DNA of 64,000 nucleotides from Candidatus Edwardsbacteria bacterium (GCA_031082425.1 JAVHLB010000001.1:124001-188000); one strand, 5' to 3'; numbered from the stretch's first letter, positions 1 through 9,673 are shown. Program-made: numbers and translations. The notes: generated by a model from the sequence alone, not told the origin.

Positions 1-1210
1 ACAGATACTCCAGATCAACGCAGGCCTTGGCGTAATGGGCCAGCTCCTCCTGGGCCTGGGGGCGTTTTTTAAGGCGCTCCGGGCTCATGCCCAGTCCGAT
101 ATACCAGTTGTAGCGGGCCTCCACCCATTCCTTATGCAGCTGGTCGTCGTCCTTCTCGCCGGGCTGGAGGTACTGCGGAGGCTTGCAGAAATATTCTATC
201 TCCATCTGCTCGAACTCCCGGGTGCGGAAGGTGAAGTTGCCCGGGGTGATCTCATTGCGGAACGACTTGCCAACTTGGGCAATGCCGAAGGGCAGTTTGC
301 GCCGCATGGACTGCAGGACGTTGAGGAAATTGGTGAATATCCCCTGGGCGGTCTCGGGGCGAAGGTAGGCTACACTTGAGACGTTCGGATTTGTTATTAC
401 CAGAGCCTTGATCGCATTATTGTCATTAACATTAAAATCAATATGATGTTTTGGCAAACCGCTTACCTGTGGAACTATTGATTTTGCATATTCTACAATA
501 TTAACTCTAAAAGTCGTAAATGATGAACAGTCGTTACATTTTAACTCCCAGCTTGCTGCCGGTATAACAATATTCTTTCGTTGAGCACTTTGATTAATAG
601 AAATTTTAAAATCGTTGGCATTAAAACTTTCAGATGATAGTTCATTCTTCCCGCTTACGGTAAGAACTGCTTTACTGAAAGGCACATATTCTAAATCACT
701 ATCTAGTGGGACATCAAATATTATATTTGGTGTTTTTAAAACATATGTATTTGGATTGTATTCAATTTTTCCCGACATACACGCATAGATAGAAATAACG
801 CTTTCCTGCACCGGCCCGACGTGGGTTTGAAACATCCCGTTGAAATTGCGGGGCTCGGTCAGCTCGCCGCCGCACTCGGGACACTTGTCTCCTTTTATAT
901 GATCGGCCCGGAATCTTTTGCGGCATTTCTTGCAGTCCACCAGCGGATCCACGAAGGTCTTCTCGTGGCCGGAATACTGCCACACCAGGCGGTTCATGAT
1001 GATGGCCGCATCCAGCCCCTCCATGTCCTCCCGGGAATAGACCACGCTCTTCCACCAGGCTTTCTTGACGTTGTTCTTGAGCTCCACCCCCAGCGGGCCG
1101 TAATCCCAGGTGGAGCCCAGGCCCCCGTAGACCTCGGAGGATTGGAATATGAACCCCCGCCGTTTGGACAGGGAGACTATCTTCTCAAAGGCATTGTCTG
1201 GTCTGGGCAC
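1..1210 (-). CDS. glyS: Glycyl-tRNA synthetase (alpha2 type), partial, with in-frame insert
   Basis: Class II synthetase that charges tRNA-Gly with glycine in the cytoplasm. The frame is open from a GTG at 1210 (preceded by GAGGG) to the left edge, about 403 residues; the C-terminal part lies outside. Visible landmarks are the N-terminal GFIFQSSEVYGG, the paired Cys motifs CKKC (about residue 93) and CPEC (about 110), MFQTHVGPVQE (126-136), AYLRPETAQGIF (281-292) and motif 2 FRNEITPGNF (317-326). In the family, GPVQE and AYLRPETAQ are normally only a few residues apart; here about 140 extra residues lie between them, encoded by AT-rich DNA and with no stop codon. The rest of the gene has the G+C-rich codon use of its neighbours. 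Identity is secure; whether the enzyme is active is unknown. Confidence 0.93.
   Translation of the reverse strand, partial: MPRPDNAFEKIVSLSKRRGFIFQSSEVYGGLGSTWDYGPLGVELKNNVKKAWWKSVVYSREDMEGLDAAIIMNRLVWQYSGHEKTFVDPLVDCKKCRKRFRADHIKGDKCPECGGELTEPRNFNGMFQTHVGPVQESVISIYACMSGKIEYNPNTYVLKTPNIIFDVPLDSDLEYVPFSKAVLTVSGKNELSSESFNANDFKISINQSAQRKNIVIPAASWELKCNDCSSFTTFRVNIVEYAKSIVPQVSGLPKHHIDFNVNDNNAIKALVITNPNVSSVAYLRPETAQGIFTNFLNVLQSMRRKLPFGIAQVGKSFRNEITPGNFTFRTREFEQMEIEYFCKPPQYLQPGEKDDDQLHKEWVEARYNWYIGLGMSPERLKKRPQAQEELAHYAKACVDLEYL
371..802 (-). other. AT-rich in-frame insertion inside the GlyRS gene
   Basis: About 143 codons (GlyRS residues 137-279), G+C roughly one third, against well over half on both sides. 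Codons switch abruptly to AAT, ATT, TTA, GTT and CCA. The frame stays open and both junctions are in phase, so this is translated sequence. It contains a CxxC pair (KCNDC, residues 225-228) and looks rich in beta-strands. I do not recognise the domain. No endonuclease motif and no His-Asn splice end typical of an intein is visible. Confidence 0.85.
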
Positions 1211-1287
1211 TTGAATTCCCTCGCAATTATTGTTGCTTAAATTAATTGGCCACGGATTTTCGCGGATCATATATAAAAATGTCGACT

Positions 1288-1313
1288 GTCATTCCCGAGG
1301 AATCGGGAATCCA
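1288..1313. repeat. Dispersed palindromic repeat GTCATTCC...GGAATCCA, copy 1
   Basis: An imperfect palindrome that begins GTCATTCCCGAGG and ends TCGGGAATCCA. A sister copy with a compensated stem (CCTGC/GCAGG) lies at 34419-34444. Both are intergenic. The repeat type is common in environmental bacterial genomes; its function here is unknown. Confidence 0.6.
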
Positions 1314-1371
1314 CGTTGATTTGAACATTTATTATAACTCTTATCCCCCTTTAAAATCAAGGATAAATAAC

Positions 1372-1397
1372 AAAAGCCCCGCAATTGCGGGGCTAAA
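1372..1397 (-). terminator. Rho-independent terminator after the DUF3592 gene
   Basis: Perfect stem AGCCCCGCAATTGCGGGGCT followed on the minus strand by TTTTG. It lies about 40 bases past the stop codon at 1433. Confidence 0.75.
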
Positions 1398-1432
1398 ACG
1401 AGGTTGGTCACATTGCTTTTTATATGCTCATT

Positions 1433-2170
1433 TTATTTCGTCCGTTTATTCACTATCTCCTCGAGCAGCGGCCCCAGCTGGACGCTGTATTCATCCTTCC
1501 GGTCCTGGTTAATGGAGATCATCACCCTTCGGCCGATCAGCTCGCCCTCCGGCTTCACCCCGAACTCCTCGGACTCAAAGTCCTCCTCCCATTCTGACCC
1601 CGGCCTGGCCCCCCGGCAGATTATTACGTAGCGGCCCCGGCTCCTTTCCCGGACCCCGGTGATCCGGCCCTCGATCCTGACGGCCTTGCCGCCGGCCTCC
1701 AGCATCCGGGCCCTGATGCTCCGGCCGGCCGGGCTCTTCCCGCCCGCGATGTCACCTAAAATATAGAATACCCCCGAGGCCAGGAACAGGGCCAACAGCC
1801 CCCCGACTGTCAGCAGCAGCGGCCCCAGCCAGAAATGGGAGAACTTGGCCAGCTGGGCCTGTTGGGGTTTTTGGGGATTGTACCTGACGTCAACCTCGGC
1901 CCCGATGGCGAACTCCGGGCTGGAACTGCCGGTGCTGCCCTTGAATTGGAAACTCCGGCCATCCGGGGTCCGGAATTCCACCATCGGATAGTAGGATGGA
2001 CGGGGGCTTTCCTCGTCATCGGCCACCTCGCCCTGCTGCATCGCCACCACCCTGCCCTGGGCGATCAATCCGGTTCGGAAAAGGGCCGCCCTCTTGGCCC
2101 CCCACACCAGGCCGGCGATCAGGGAAGCCAGCCCCAAGCCCCCAAAAAGAAAAAAAACCACCCACTTCAT
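1433..2170 (-). CDS. DUF3592 membrane protein
   Basis: Predicted inner-membrane protein of 245 residues, function unknown. The start is placed at MKWVVFFLF because a membrane segment follows at once and AAAGGG lies just upstream; the frame runs further upstream without coding character. The segment around residues 45-115 has the DUF3592 pattern: GRVVAM, YYPMVEFRTPDGRSF, then VGAEV-like spacing and VRYNPQKPQQAQ. A second hydrophobic segment follows (WLGPLLLTVGGLLALFLASG). The C-terminal third is charged and probably soluble. It lies 135 bases after the FecR gene and may be co-transcribed with it. A terminator follows. Confidence 0.75.
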   Translation of the reverse strand: MKWVVFFLFGGLGLASLIAGLVWGAKRAALFRTGLIAQGRVVAMQQGEVADDEESPRPSYYPMVEFRTPDGRSFQFKGSTGSSSPEFAIGAEVDVRYNPQKPQQAQLAKFSHFWLGPLLLTVGGLLALFLASGVFYILGDIAGGKSPAGRSIRARMLEAGGKAVRIEGRITGVRERSRGRYVIICRGARPGSEWEEDFESEEFGVKPEGELIGRRVMISINQDRKDEYSVQLGPLLEEIVNKRTK

Positions 2171-2305
2171 AAAACCCTTTTTACTCTTTATGTGACAGAA
2201 AAGACCTTTGTTTGCCAGTCTTAAAATGAAACCCCGCAAACTTGTCCGGATCATCTGACCTGTTACGACAGGCGGACACAGCCCACGGGGTTCTGTTAAG
2301 TTGGT

Positions 2306-3121
2306 TTATTGCGGCCATCCCGGCGGTGCGGGGATGGTTTTGGCGCCCGGCTCCGGGGCCGGGGTCTCGTCGTTCTGGCTGGCGATGATCACCACCGCCG
2401 AGGTGGCCACCACCGCCGCCGCCCCACCGATGATGGCCGGGGTAGTGGCGTACCAGGCCGTGGCCGCCGCACTCCCCATCGACCCTATCTTGATGGCCGC
2501 TCCGGCCCACATGGTCATGAACGCCAGCTTGGCCGCCGTCATCACCACCGGGTTGTGGGCCGAGTCCCCCTTGGCCACCGTGATCATCATCTTGTCCTTC
2601 ACCAGCACCTCGCCCCCGGCGTCGCCCTGGATGCCAACCTCGCCCTTAAGAACGTTCAGCTCGGTGGAGTCCCCCTCCACGAACACCCCGAACACCGTCC
2701 CCCGGATGCCGGCCACCGCCGTCGGTGTGGTCACCGTGAACTTGGATTCCTGGGAGGACAGCTTGCGGATGGAGCCCAGGATCTTGCCGGCGGCCAGCTT
2801 GAAGGAGTTGATGGCGGCGGCGGGCTTCTTCTGCCTCTCCATCCTCTCGATCTCCAGCCGGCCCTTGTCCTTCAGCTTGAGGATGCTGCCGTCCGACAGC
2901 TTCAATTCGGCCTCGGACCCGTCATCGGTGGAGATCATGTCACCGGGATATACCGTCATCTTCATCACCGCCGGGACCGATGCCTGGCTGCCCTGGCGCT
3001 GCACCTCCACCTTTCCCTTGATGAAGGTGATCCTGGCCTGGGACGGCTTGAATTCGGCCCGGGCCGGCTGAAGGGCCATCAGCATTATGGCCGCGGTTAA
3101 AATCGAGACGATCTTATTCAT
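2306..3121 (-). CDS. FecR-domain exported protein A
   Basis: 271 residues with a signal peptide (MNKIVSILTAAIMLMALQPA) and a FecR-type domain at about 35-185: GKVEVQRQG, VYPGDMISTDDGSEAELKL, and the core TPTAVAGIRGTVFGVFVEGD. The C-terminal third is Ala-rich with hydrophobic stretches and ends in PPGWPQ. Family FecR domains usually act with ECF sigma factors in the periplasm, but no sigma gene is nearby; here it sits 11 bases after a giant secreted protein gene, so a cell-surface or assembly role is more likely. GGAGAT precedes the ATG. The last 400 bases are identical to those of the paralogue at 9674-10504. Confidence 0.85.
   Translation of the reverse strand: MNKIVSILTAAIMLMALQPARAEFKPSQARITFIKGKVEVQRQGSQASVPAVMKMTVYPGDMISTDDGSEAELKLSDGSILKLKDKGRLEIERMERQKKPAAAINSFKLAAGKILGSIRKLSSQESKFTVTTPTAVAGIRGTVFGVFVEGDSTELNVLKGEVGIQGDAGGEVLVKDKMMITVAKGDSAHNPVVMTAAKLAFMTMWAGAAIKIGSMGSAAATAWYATTPAIIGGAAAVVATSAVVIIASQNDETPAPEPGAKTIPAPPGWPQ
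2328..2728. repeat. 401-bp identical segment shared with 9699-10099 (copy A)
   Basis: Line-by-line comparison shows no difference between 2328-2728 and 9699-10099. Two mismatches (2729, 2731) follow, then the matching continues for about 15 bases. The segment encodes the end of the FecR core and the whole Ala-rich tail, while the upstream halves of the two genes are clearly diverged. Confidence 0.95.
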
Positions 3122-3132
3122 TTTATATCTCC

Positions 3133-6100
3133 TTATTTGATCTTCACTAATTTACGGGTCCGCTCCTGGCCGCCCGACGCCAGGCGCATGATGTAGACGC
3201 CCGAAGCTATCTTCCGGCCGCCGTTGTCCCGGCCGTTCCAGGTCTGGCTGTAATAGCCCGGCAGGGCGGTTCCCTCGGTCAGGGTCCTGACCAGCTGTCC
3301 GGCCACATTGTAGACCTTCAGGCTGACCTGCCCGGCGGCCGCCAGCTGGTAGTTGACGGTGATGCTCTGGGCGAAGGGGTTGGGATAGGTCTGGTTGAGG
3401 TCAAAGCTCAGGGGTTTCAGGTCCAGACCGCCCAGGCTCCGGTTGGTGTAGATGACGGCGAACTCCCGGCTGCCGGAGAATCCCAGTTTTCCGCTTCCGC
3501 TTATCACCGTGGACTTGCCGGTCCTGCGGTCCACCAGGTAAAGCTGGTAACCATCGGGAATTGTTTGGGACAGGTTGTAGGCCAGCTCCGCCGGCCGGTC
3601 ATCCGATGAGGTCTTGACCGTCAGCGGCCATTCGACGTGGTCGGAACCGGGGCGGAAGTCGTATTGGTATGACCGGCAGGGACCCTGGTTCCAGTCGTCA
3701 TGCGGGATGTAGGCCATAACGTCGCTGCTGACCAGCGGCGGTTTTTCGGCGTCCAGCCGGTCGTAGCCGGCCTTAGCCTGGGGCGAGATCCCGATCCTGA
3801 TGCCCCGGTCGGCGGCCTGGCCGCTGCTGGCCGAGAATTCCGCCTGCCAGCTTACCTCGACCTTGGGGGAGGCCACCAAGCGGACCCCCTTGGCGGATGA
3901 TTTGAAGGCCGGCATCATGAACAGCGTGCAGGGCTGCAAGGCATACACCGCATAGCCCTGCCAGGGCTGCAGGTGGCTGGCGCTGTCGAAGGCCGACAGG
4001 CTGTCCCAGGCCCCGTTGTTGACGAAATCGTAGCTGTGGTCGGAATAGCTCCACATCCTCTGCCGGACCAGGCTGTCGTTCAGGAACATATTATTGGTGG
4101 TATCGTTGTAGGTCCGCATCTGCTGCATGGTGTCGATGACCTCGATGGCCTGCACCAGCACCGGGTCCTCGAACGGACAGCCGATCAGGTTCCAGCCGGG
4201 CTGCAATCCGACGTTTGAGTAATTGTCCTGCTGGAGGCCCTGGATATCGATGGTGGCGTTGTTGGCCGAGGCCAGCCAGTAACCGTAGCCGTTGTAGATG
4301 TCCGGGCGGGCCGGGAACGAATTTGCGGCGGCATCATATCCGAACATCAGCCAGGTGCTGTCGCTGTAGGCTCCCAGATCGTCGCCCAGGTTGGTCAGGG
4401 CGGCATTGGTCCCCGGCTTGACCGGGACCGAGAACAGTTTGTAGGCCCCTCCGGTCCAGGCCACGCTGAGGGTCTCGTAGGGCTGGGCGGTGAAGGTCCA
4501 GGGGTTGGGCACGGTAGTGGTGTCGGTCCGCAATTGGTTGCTGTTGATGTCGCTGACCGAATCCACCCGGAAGGAATAACTGGCGCCCGGCAGGAAGCTG
4601 TTGTGCATCAGGAAGACATTATACCCGGCCGAATCCCAGTTCTGCACCCAGCCGCCGGGGTTGGGGGTGCAGGTGAAGCGCAGGGATAAGCTGTCAGTCG
4701 GTTCGGAGAAGCCGATCATGATCGGCTCATCCAGCATCACCCCGGTCTGGCCGTTGAAGGGCTGGACGAAGCTGAGGTACGGCCCGATGGTGTCCGGCGC
4801 CGCTGCGGTCATGAACCCGATGCTGTCCCGCCCGGTCAGAGCGTTGCCGGCCGTATCCTGCACCCCCAGCACCCTGACGGTGTAGGAGGTCAATTCGGAA
4901 AACGGACTGTGATTGAATACTATTGTGGTGGAGTCCGCGCTCCAGGCCGTATCCACCAGGCCGGGAGCCGGCACGAAGCTGTAGCTGACCCCGGATTTCC
5001 GGACCGGCTCGGAGAAGGTGATCCGCACGCTGTCCGAGAGACCCACCGTCGATGCCCAATCCAGCGGCAGGTTAGACGCGATGTAGGGCAGGGTGGTATC
5101 GGCCGCCGGGTTGAAGATCGACATCGAGTCCCGACCCAGGGTGAACTCCGGGTTGTCGGTGAAATTTCCGGCCTGGCTTAGGACTATCGATCCGCCGTCG
5201 GCATTGCCGTAGATGTTGCGGACGGCGATGTTCGGGAACTGCCAGCCCGGGGTGGCCCCGTTGTCGTAGCGCCCGGCCACCATGGTGGATTCGTCGGCCG
5301 CCTCGGAGAATCCGCTGTTGAAATCCGACGGCAGGTAGTTCAGGGTGATCAGGCTGGCGTCGGCCGCCAGTCCGGCACCGGAGAAGGACCAGGTCTTCCT
5401 GAGGCAGGCGCTGGAATCGTTGACCAGCGGGTGGACCGCCCCTTTGATCCCGGCGGTGACGAAGGCCGGCGCGGTGTTGTTGAACACCTGGATTCCGGCT
5501 TCGCTGTACCCCCCGGAGGCGGTGCCCAGCTCGTAGTAGATGGTGGTGTCAACCGAAACGGGGATGAGTTTGGAAAGCCTGCCTTCCACGTAGCCGGATA
5601 ACAGCCACAAATACCCCAGGCTGTCTAGGGTGATGGTGCTGGCGCCGGTGTTCAGGACCCCGTCCAGGTTCAGGCTCCCCTTGATCGTCCTGTCGGCATG
5701 CAGCTGAAGCGCCCCGGCGGCCACTGTCAAATCACGGGGTCCGCCGATGACCGGGAACTCGAAATTGGAGGTGGTGTCGGCCCCAAGATTGTCATAGATC
5801 AAAGCGGCGGCCGGGCCGTAGGCCAGCTGGCCGGAGGCTATCCGGCCGGTGGTCTGCCGGTAGCCGGAGCGGATACGGACCGTGTCGGCCAGCTCCAGCC
5901 CCGGGAAGCTGGCCAGGATAAGGCTGTCCAGGTCCGTTATGTTCGGCGGCAGCCGGAACATATAGGGATTGTTGAGGACCATCAGAGACGAGGTGCTGTC
6001 GGCCGACAAGACACCCGTGAATGTGTCAATGCTGTCCTGCAGGGTCAGGGTATGGCCGCCGACATCGAGCACTCCCTGGTAAAGGCTCAGCCTTCCATTG

Positions 6101-9100
6101 ACCCGGGCGTCGAAGGCCAGGGCCACCGTATCGCTCGGCAGGGCGCCCTGCCCGACGGCCAGGTGATACAGGCCGGCGGCCGTCCCCGGCAGCTCGTTGC
6201 CGGTGTTCAGCGTTCCGCCTCCGTGGGTCCCGTAGACCAGGTTGATGTCGCTCTGCAGCACCGGGGGCATCAACAGGCTCCCGGAATTGCGGACGATGGT
6301 GGAGCCGGTGCGCAGGCTTAGGTTGGCGGAATTGTCCACCACGCCCTGTATCAGATACAGGGTGTCATGCAGGGCCAGCGGTGATGTGATGGTCAGAAAG
6401 CTTGAGCGGTCCCATGACAGTTTGCTTAAATTGTTGACCGTGGACGGCATTGTCTGGGTGACGGCATTCCCCTGGAATACCAGCGACGAGGTGCTATCGG
6501 TCATCAGCAGACCGCTGCCGGTCAAGCTGTCGCCCATGGTCAGCGTATTGGCCCCCACCACCATGTTTCCCAGGCTCAGGTTCAGCGGCCCGGAGCAGGT
6601 GATGTTCCGCCGCATCACGCTCCCGCCGGTGCTGTTGTCAAGCGTAAGACGCCCCCCGGTGATGCCCGGCAGGTAAAGGGGGTCCATGGACCCGAAGAAG
6701 CTGGCCCGGCTGGTATCGGTGAGGATCAGCTCACCGGCTGGTCCCACCGTGTCTATCAGGCCATAGGAGGAAAAGCTTTTTCCATTAAAGCGGATTCCGC
6801 CCGATAGCGAGAGGTTGTTCCAGACGTTGAGGGTATCGCGATCCACGATCAGGGTGTCGGTGAAACCCTTGACCGCCAGGAACATGATGGCGGACGAACT
6901 GGCCGGCATTTCCGCCCCGGCCGTGATCGTGCCCGCCCCGTATTCCAACCCCACCTGATTTACGAAAACCACCGGGCCGGCCCCGGACAGGCTGCCGTTG
7001 CCGCTGCGGAATATCACCGAGGCGTTCTGGAAGGTCAGCTTACTTCCCCCGTTATTCAGGGTGCCGTTGATCAGCTCCAGGCGGTTGTAGACCAGCAGGG
7101 TGTCGGTCATGGTAACCGTGGCCGGCCGGTTGATGGAAAGCGTTCCCACGTCCCGGAACTGGCCGGGCAGGCTGACCGGCGAGGTGCTGCCGCCCATGAT
7201 GGCCAGCTGGGATGTTCCATCGCCCATCAGGTTCCCCGAGGTCTGGTAGACCGGACCGAACAGGGACAGGCGCCTGCCGTCAATTCTTAGGTTGTTGGCC
7301 AGCAGCTTCAGAGTGTCCATCACCGACAGATCCTTGTCCAGATAAACCTGGTCCCCGTAGCTTTCGATGATCAGCTGGTTGACGGTGTCCGGCAGTCCCG
7401 GGCCGGCATGGTAGGGCCCGGTTCCCCAGGAGTAGATGCGGTAGTTGGCTCCCGTGCCGTACTCCCTGGCCCCCTGGTTGCGGATCGCCCCCTCGTCCCA
7501 CCCCGTCGGGTACAGGCCGAACATGTCGCTGTAAGATAGCCCGGCCCCGTTCATTAGCTTGAAGGCTCCCAGACTGCCCTGGCCCAGAACCTCCCACTCG
7601 GGGATCAACAGGTGGGATCCGGGAAAGACAACGAAATCTATATAGCCGGTCAACACCTCGCCCGCCCCTGCGTAACTCTGGGTATCGGCCCCGCAGAAGA
7701 CTATGGCGGTGGAGTCCGGCCCTCCGCCGGCGATGCCGGCCAGGGTGTGAAAGTAATTGCTATAAAGAAATAAAGTATCGATGCCCGGGTTAAGGGTGTC
7801 GGTCAGGTACAGCCAGCCGGGATCATAAACTGTGAAGTCCCCGGCAACCCTCAGCTTGCGGTTGCCGCCCGAGCCAAGCACGGCGTTGGCCCCATAAAGG
7901 GTAAAGTTTTCCACCGTCAGCTCCGGCTTGGCGGCGCTGGTCAGGAAAAGGGCGCCCGGGCCGGTGGTACTGATCGTAAGGTTCCGCACCGAGAAGGCCG
8001 GGCCTCCGGGAAGCATATGGTCCCCGGCCTGCTGGAAGCAGTCCCAGTTCAGGTTGCCGAAGGCCTGGTCCAAGCCAGCCGGGGTGGTGCTCATCACCCC
8101 GGTGATGTTGATAGTCGAAAGGCTGTCCCAGCTGGCGGCCGGTATGGTGTCGCCGTCCATCTGGTGGACGTACTGACTGCCGGGCCCGAAGACCAGAGCA
8201 GCACCGGAATTGATTGTCAGCGGACCCATCTGACGCTGGTAAACCCCGGTGTTCACCAAAATATCGTCCCCCGGGCCGTCATTGACCGTAACCATGGAGT
8301 TCTGGTCCACCACCCCGTTGACAACCATCTGGTCAATCGTGACCGGGATGTCCACGTTGACCGAATGGCCGGCCATTATCATGATCAGGCTGTCGGTGGC
8401 CGGGTTGGGGGTGTACATCATGGCGTTGCCGTTCCAACTGGCTCCCCCGTCATCGGAGAAGTCCCAGGTCCAGTATTCGCTCCACATCCCGGAAGACACC
8501 GTCTGCCAGATCCGCAGCGGGATCTTGCCGATGACGTAGATGTCATCGTAATTGTACATGGCGCAGTAAACGTCGCCGCCCTGGTCCACTTTTATGTCTG
8601 TGAAATGGGAACTGTATACGGTGTAGACGCTGTCCACCACCATGGGTGTGGGCAGGCGGGGGTCCACCAGTTTGACATAACCGCTGCGCCAGCAACCGAT
8701 GTAAAGCAGGGAATCGGACGGATTGTAGGCCACGGCGCTGACTGAATCGCCCACCTGCACCGAGTCCAGCACGTCCATGCTGTCCATGAACTGCAGGGAA
8801 TACTGGCTGCTCCCGTTGCAGGCGAAGAACATGCGTTTATTGATCGGACACAGGGCGAAATCGGAGGGATTGTCTCCCACCGTCAGGATGTTGGCCAGGG
8901 TGTTGTCCGAGGTGTTGACGATGGCCATCTGGTCGGTGTTGGGCAGGGACAGGTAGAGCCGGTTGGCCGCCGGATTGGAGGCCATGGCCTTGTTGAAGTT
9001 GGACATCATCCCCGGAATGTATATCTCGGCCGTCAGAACATTGGTGGCGCCGCTGAAGACCCCCAGCGAATCCTTGGTCCCCAGGGGATTGGCATTGGGA

Positions 9101-9624
9101 ACGTAGACGCTGTTGGTCGGCGGATAGTAATGGATGAACCCGTTGTAGTTGGTCAACGCCCCGTTGAAGGAATAGTCGGCCGCGCTGTAGACGTGAGTCT
9201 GTCCGTTCCAGTCATCGTTGACGTAGATCTTGTTGTTGTCGGGATTGCAGGCGGTCCAGGTTCCCCCCTGCCAGCCGCCCAGGGAGGTGTCTACGGTGTT
9301 GGTGGCGCAGTCGACCGCGTAAAAGGTCTCGTTGCCACCCTTGTAGTAGAACCGGTTGTTCAGCGGGTCGTAGGCCGGGGGATAAGGGCTCACCGCCCCC
9401 GCCACCGGCCCCAAGGATGAGTCCCCGGAGCAGTCCATGGCCAAAAAATTGCCCGGTCCGGCATTGCCCGAATACATCCGGTCGCTGACGCTGCTGTAGA
9501 CCAGGTAGCTCGGGTAGGCCATGCTGGCCCCGGTGTAGATCTGCTTCTTGACCCCGTACCTGACGGCCCAGCCGGGCATTGCGGCCAACAGCAGCGTTAA
9601 TGTAACCAAACCAATTTTTCTCAT
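3133..9624 (-). CDS. Giant secreted multidomain protein with C-terminal sorting domain
   Basis: About 2163 residues. The start is set at MRKIGL, which has GGGAGG a few bases upstream and opens a signal peptide (LVTLTLLLAAMPGWA). Residues about 25-370 look like a YVTN/SMP-30-type beta-propeller (NRLYLSLPNTDQ, NKRMFFACNGS). A long central part (about 550-1400) repeats patterns such as LNGTLNNGGSKLTF and GVLDVGGHTLTLQD, suggesting a beta-helix. Two SbsA/Big_5-like Ig domains follow (VRITFSEPV; IMIGFSEPT), then a GYWLAS/PGWNLIGCPF region. The last ~95 residues hold TYPNPFAQSITVNYQL, VYNVAGQLVRTL and SGVYIMRL, the FlgD-like/type-9-style sorting signature. Likely cell-surface or secreted; substrate unknown. 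Second module of a tandem pair with 10520-14170. Confidence 0.9.
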   Translation of the reverse strand: MRKIGLVTLTLLLAAMPGWAVRYGVKKQIYTGASMAYPSYLVYSSVSDRMYSGNAGPGNFLAMDCSGDSSLGPVAGAVSPYPPAYDPLNNRFYYKGGNETFYAVDCATNTVDTSLGGWQGGTWTACNPDNNKIYVNDDWNGQTHVYSAADYSFNGALTNYNGFIHYYPPTNSVYVPNANPLGTKDSLGVFSGATNVLTAEIYIPGMMSNFNKAMASNPAANRLYLSLPNTDQMAIVNTSDNTLANILTVGDNPSDFALCPINKRMFFACNGSSQYSLQFMDSMDVLDSVQVGDSVSAVAYNPSDSLLYIGCWRSGYVKLVDPRLPTPMVVDSVYTVYSSHFTDIKVDQGGDVYCAMYNYDDIYVIGKIPLRIWQTVSSGMWSEYWTWDFSDDGGASWNGNAMMYTPNPATDSLIMIMAGHSVNVDIPVTIDQMVVNGVVDQNSMVTVNDGPGDDILVNTGVYQRQMGPLTINSGAALVFGPGSQYVHQMDGDTIPAASWDSLSTINITGVMSTTPAGLDQAFGNLNWDCFQQAGDHMLPGGPAFSVRNLTISTTGPGALFLTSAAKPELTVENFTLYGANAVLGSGGNRKLRVAGDFTVYDPGWLYLTDTLNPGIDTLFLYSNYFHTLAGIAGGGPDSTAIVFCGADTQSYAGAGEVLTGYIDFVVFPGSHLLIPEWEVLGQGSLGAFKLMNGAGLSYSDMFGLYPTGWDEGAIRNQGAREYGTGANYRIYSWGTGPYHAGPGLPDTVNQLIIESYGDQVYLDKDLSVMDTLKLLANNLRIDGRRLSLFGPVYQTSGNLMGDGTSQLAIMGGSTSPVSLPGQFRDVGTLSINRPATVTMTDTLLVYNRLELINGTLNNGGSKLTFQNASVIFRSGNGSLSGAGPVVFVNQVGLEYGAGTITAGAEMPASSSAIMFLAVKGFTDTLIVDRDTLNVWNNLSLSGGIRFNGKSFSSYGLIDTVGPAGELILTDTSRASFFGSMDPLYLPGITGGRLTLDNSTGGSVMRRNITCSGPLNLSLGNMVVGANTLTMGDSLTGSGLLMTDSTSSLVFQGNAVTQTMPSTVNNLSKLSWDRSSFLTITSPLALHDTLYLIQGVVDNSANLSLRTGSTIVRNSGSLLMPPVLQSDINLVYGTHGGGTLNTGNELPGTAAGLYHLAVGQGALPSDTVALAFDARVNGRLSLYQGVLDVGGHTLTLQDSIDTFTGVLSADSTSSLMVLNNPYMFRLPPNITDLDSLILASFPGLELADTVRIRSGYRQTTGRIASGQLAYGPAAALIYDNLGADTTSNFEFPVIGGPRDLTVAAGALQLHADRTIKGSLNLDGVLNTGASTITLDSLGYLWLLSGYVEGRLSKLIPVSVDTTIYYELGTASGGYSEAGIQVFNNTAPAFVTAGIKGAVHPLVNDSSACLRKTWSFSGAGLAADASLITLNYLPSDFNSGFSEAADESTMVAGRYDNGATPGWQFPNIAVRNIYGNADGGSIVLSQAGNFTDNPEFTLGRDSMSIFNPAADTTLPYIASNLPLDWASTVGLSDSVRITFSEPVRKSGVSYSFVPAPGLVDTAWSADSTTIVFNHSPFSELTSYTVRVLGVQDTAGNALTGRDSIGFMTAAAPDTIGPYLSFVQPFNGQTGVMLDEPIMIGFSEPTDSLSLRFTCTPNPGGWVQNWDSAGYNVFLMHNSFLPGASYSFRVDSVSDINSNQLRTDTTTVPNPWTFTAQPYETLSVAWTGGAYKLFSVPVKPGTNAALTNLGDDLGAYSDSTWLMFGYDAAANSFPARPDIYNGYGYWLASANNATIDIQGLQQDNYSNVGLQPGWNLIGCPFEDPVLVQAIEVIDTMQQMRTYNDTTNNMFLNDSLVRQRMWSYSDHSYDFVNNGAWDSLSAFDSASHLQPWQGYAVYALQPCTLFMMPAFKSSAKGVRLVASPKVEVSWQAEFSASSGQAADRGIRIGISPQAKAGYDRLDAEKPPLVSSDVMAYIPHDDWNQGPCRSYQYDFRPGSDHVEWPLTVKTSSDDRPAELAYNLSQTIPDGYQLYLVDRRTGKSTVISGSGKLGFSGSREFAVIYTNRSLGGLDLKPLSFDLNQTYPNPFAQSITVNYQLAAAGQVSLKVYNVAGQLVRTLTEGTALPGYYSQTWNGRDNGGRKIASGVYIMRLASGGQERTRKLVKIK

Positions 9625-9673
9625 GTCCCCTCCCAGCATTATTTATTCCCTTGATTTTATTTTGATTGCCTGT

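Noticed and set aside
371..802. Mini-intein in GlyRS
   Set aside because: No Cys/Ser block A followed by a recognisable TxxH block B and no His-Asn before a Cys/Ser/Thr at the right end; the end reads ITNPNVSS.
762..1055. 97-residue minus-strand frame over the GlyRS gene
   Set aside because: It lies in another frame of the same strand as GlyRS and has no family pattern.
1..1210. GlyRS pseudogene with a disrupting insertion
   Set aside because: Hand translation shows one open frame across the insert and both flanks, so disruption by stop or frame-shift is excluded within the window.
2309..3100. Long plus-strand frames opposite the FecR genes (also 9548-10393)
   Set aside because: They are antisense shadows of G+C-rich genes; they lack ribosome-binding sites and start inside the coding strand's conserved domain.
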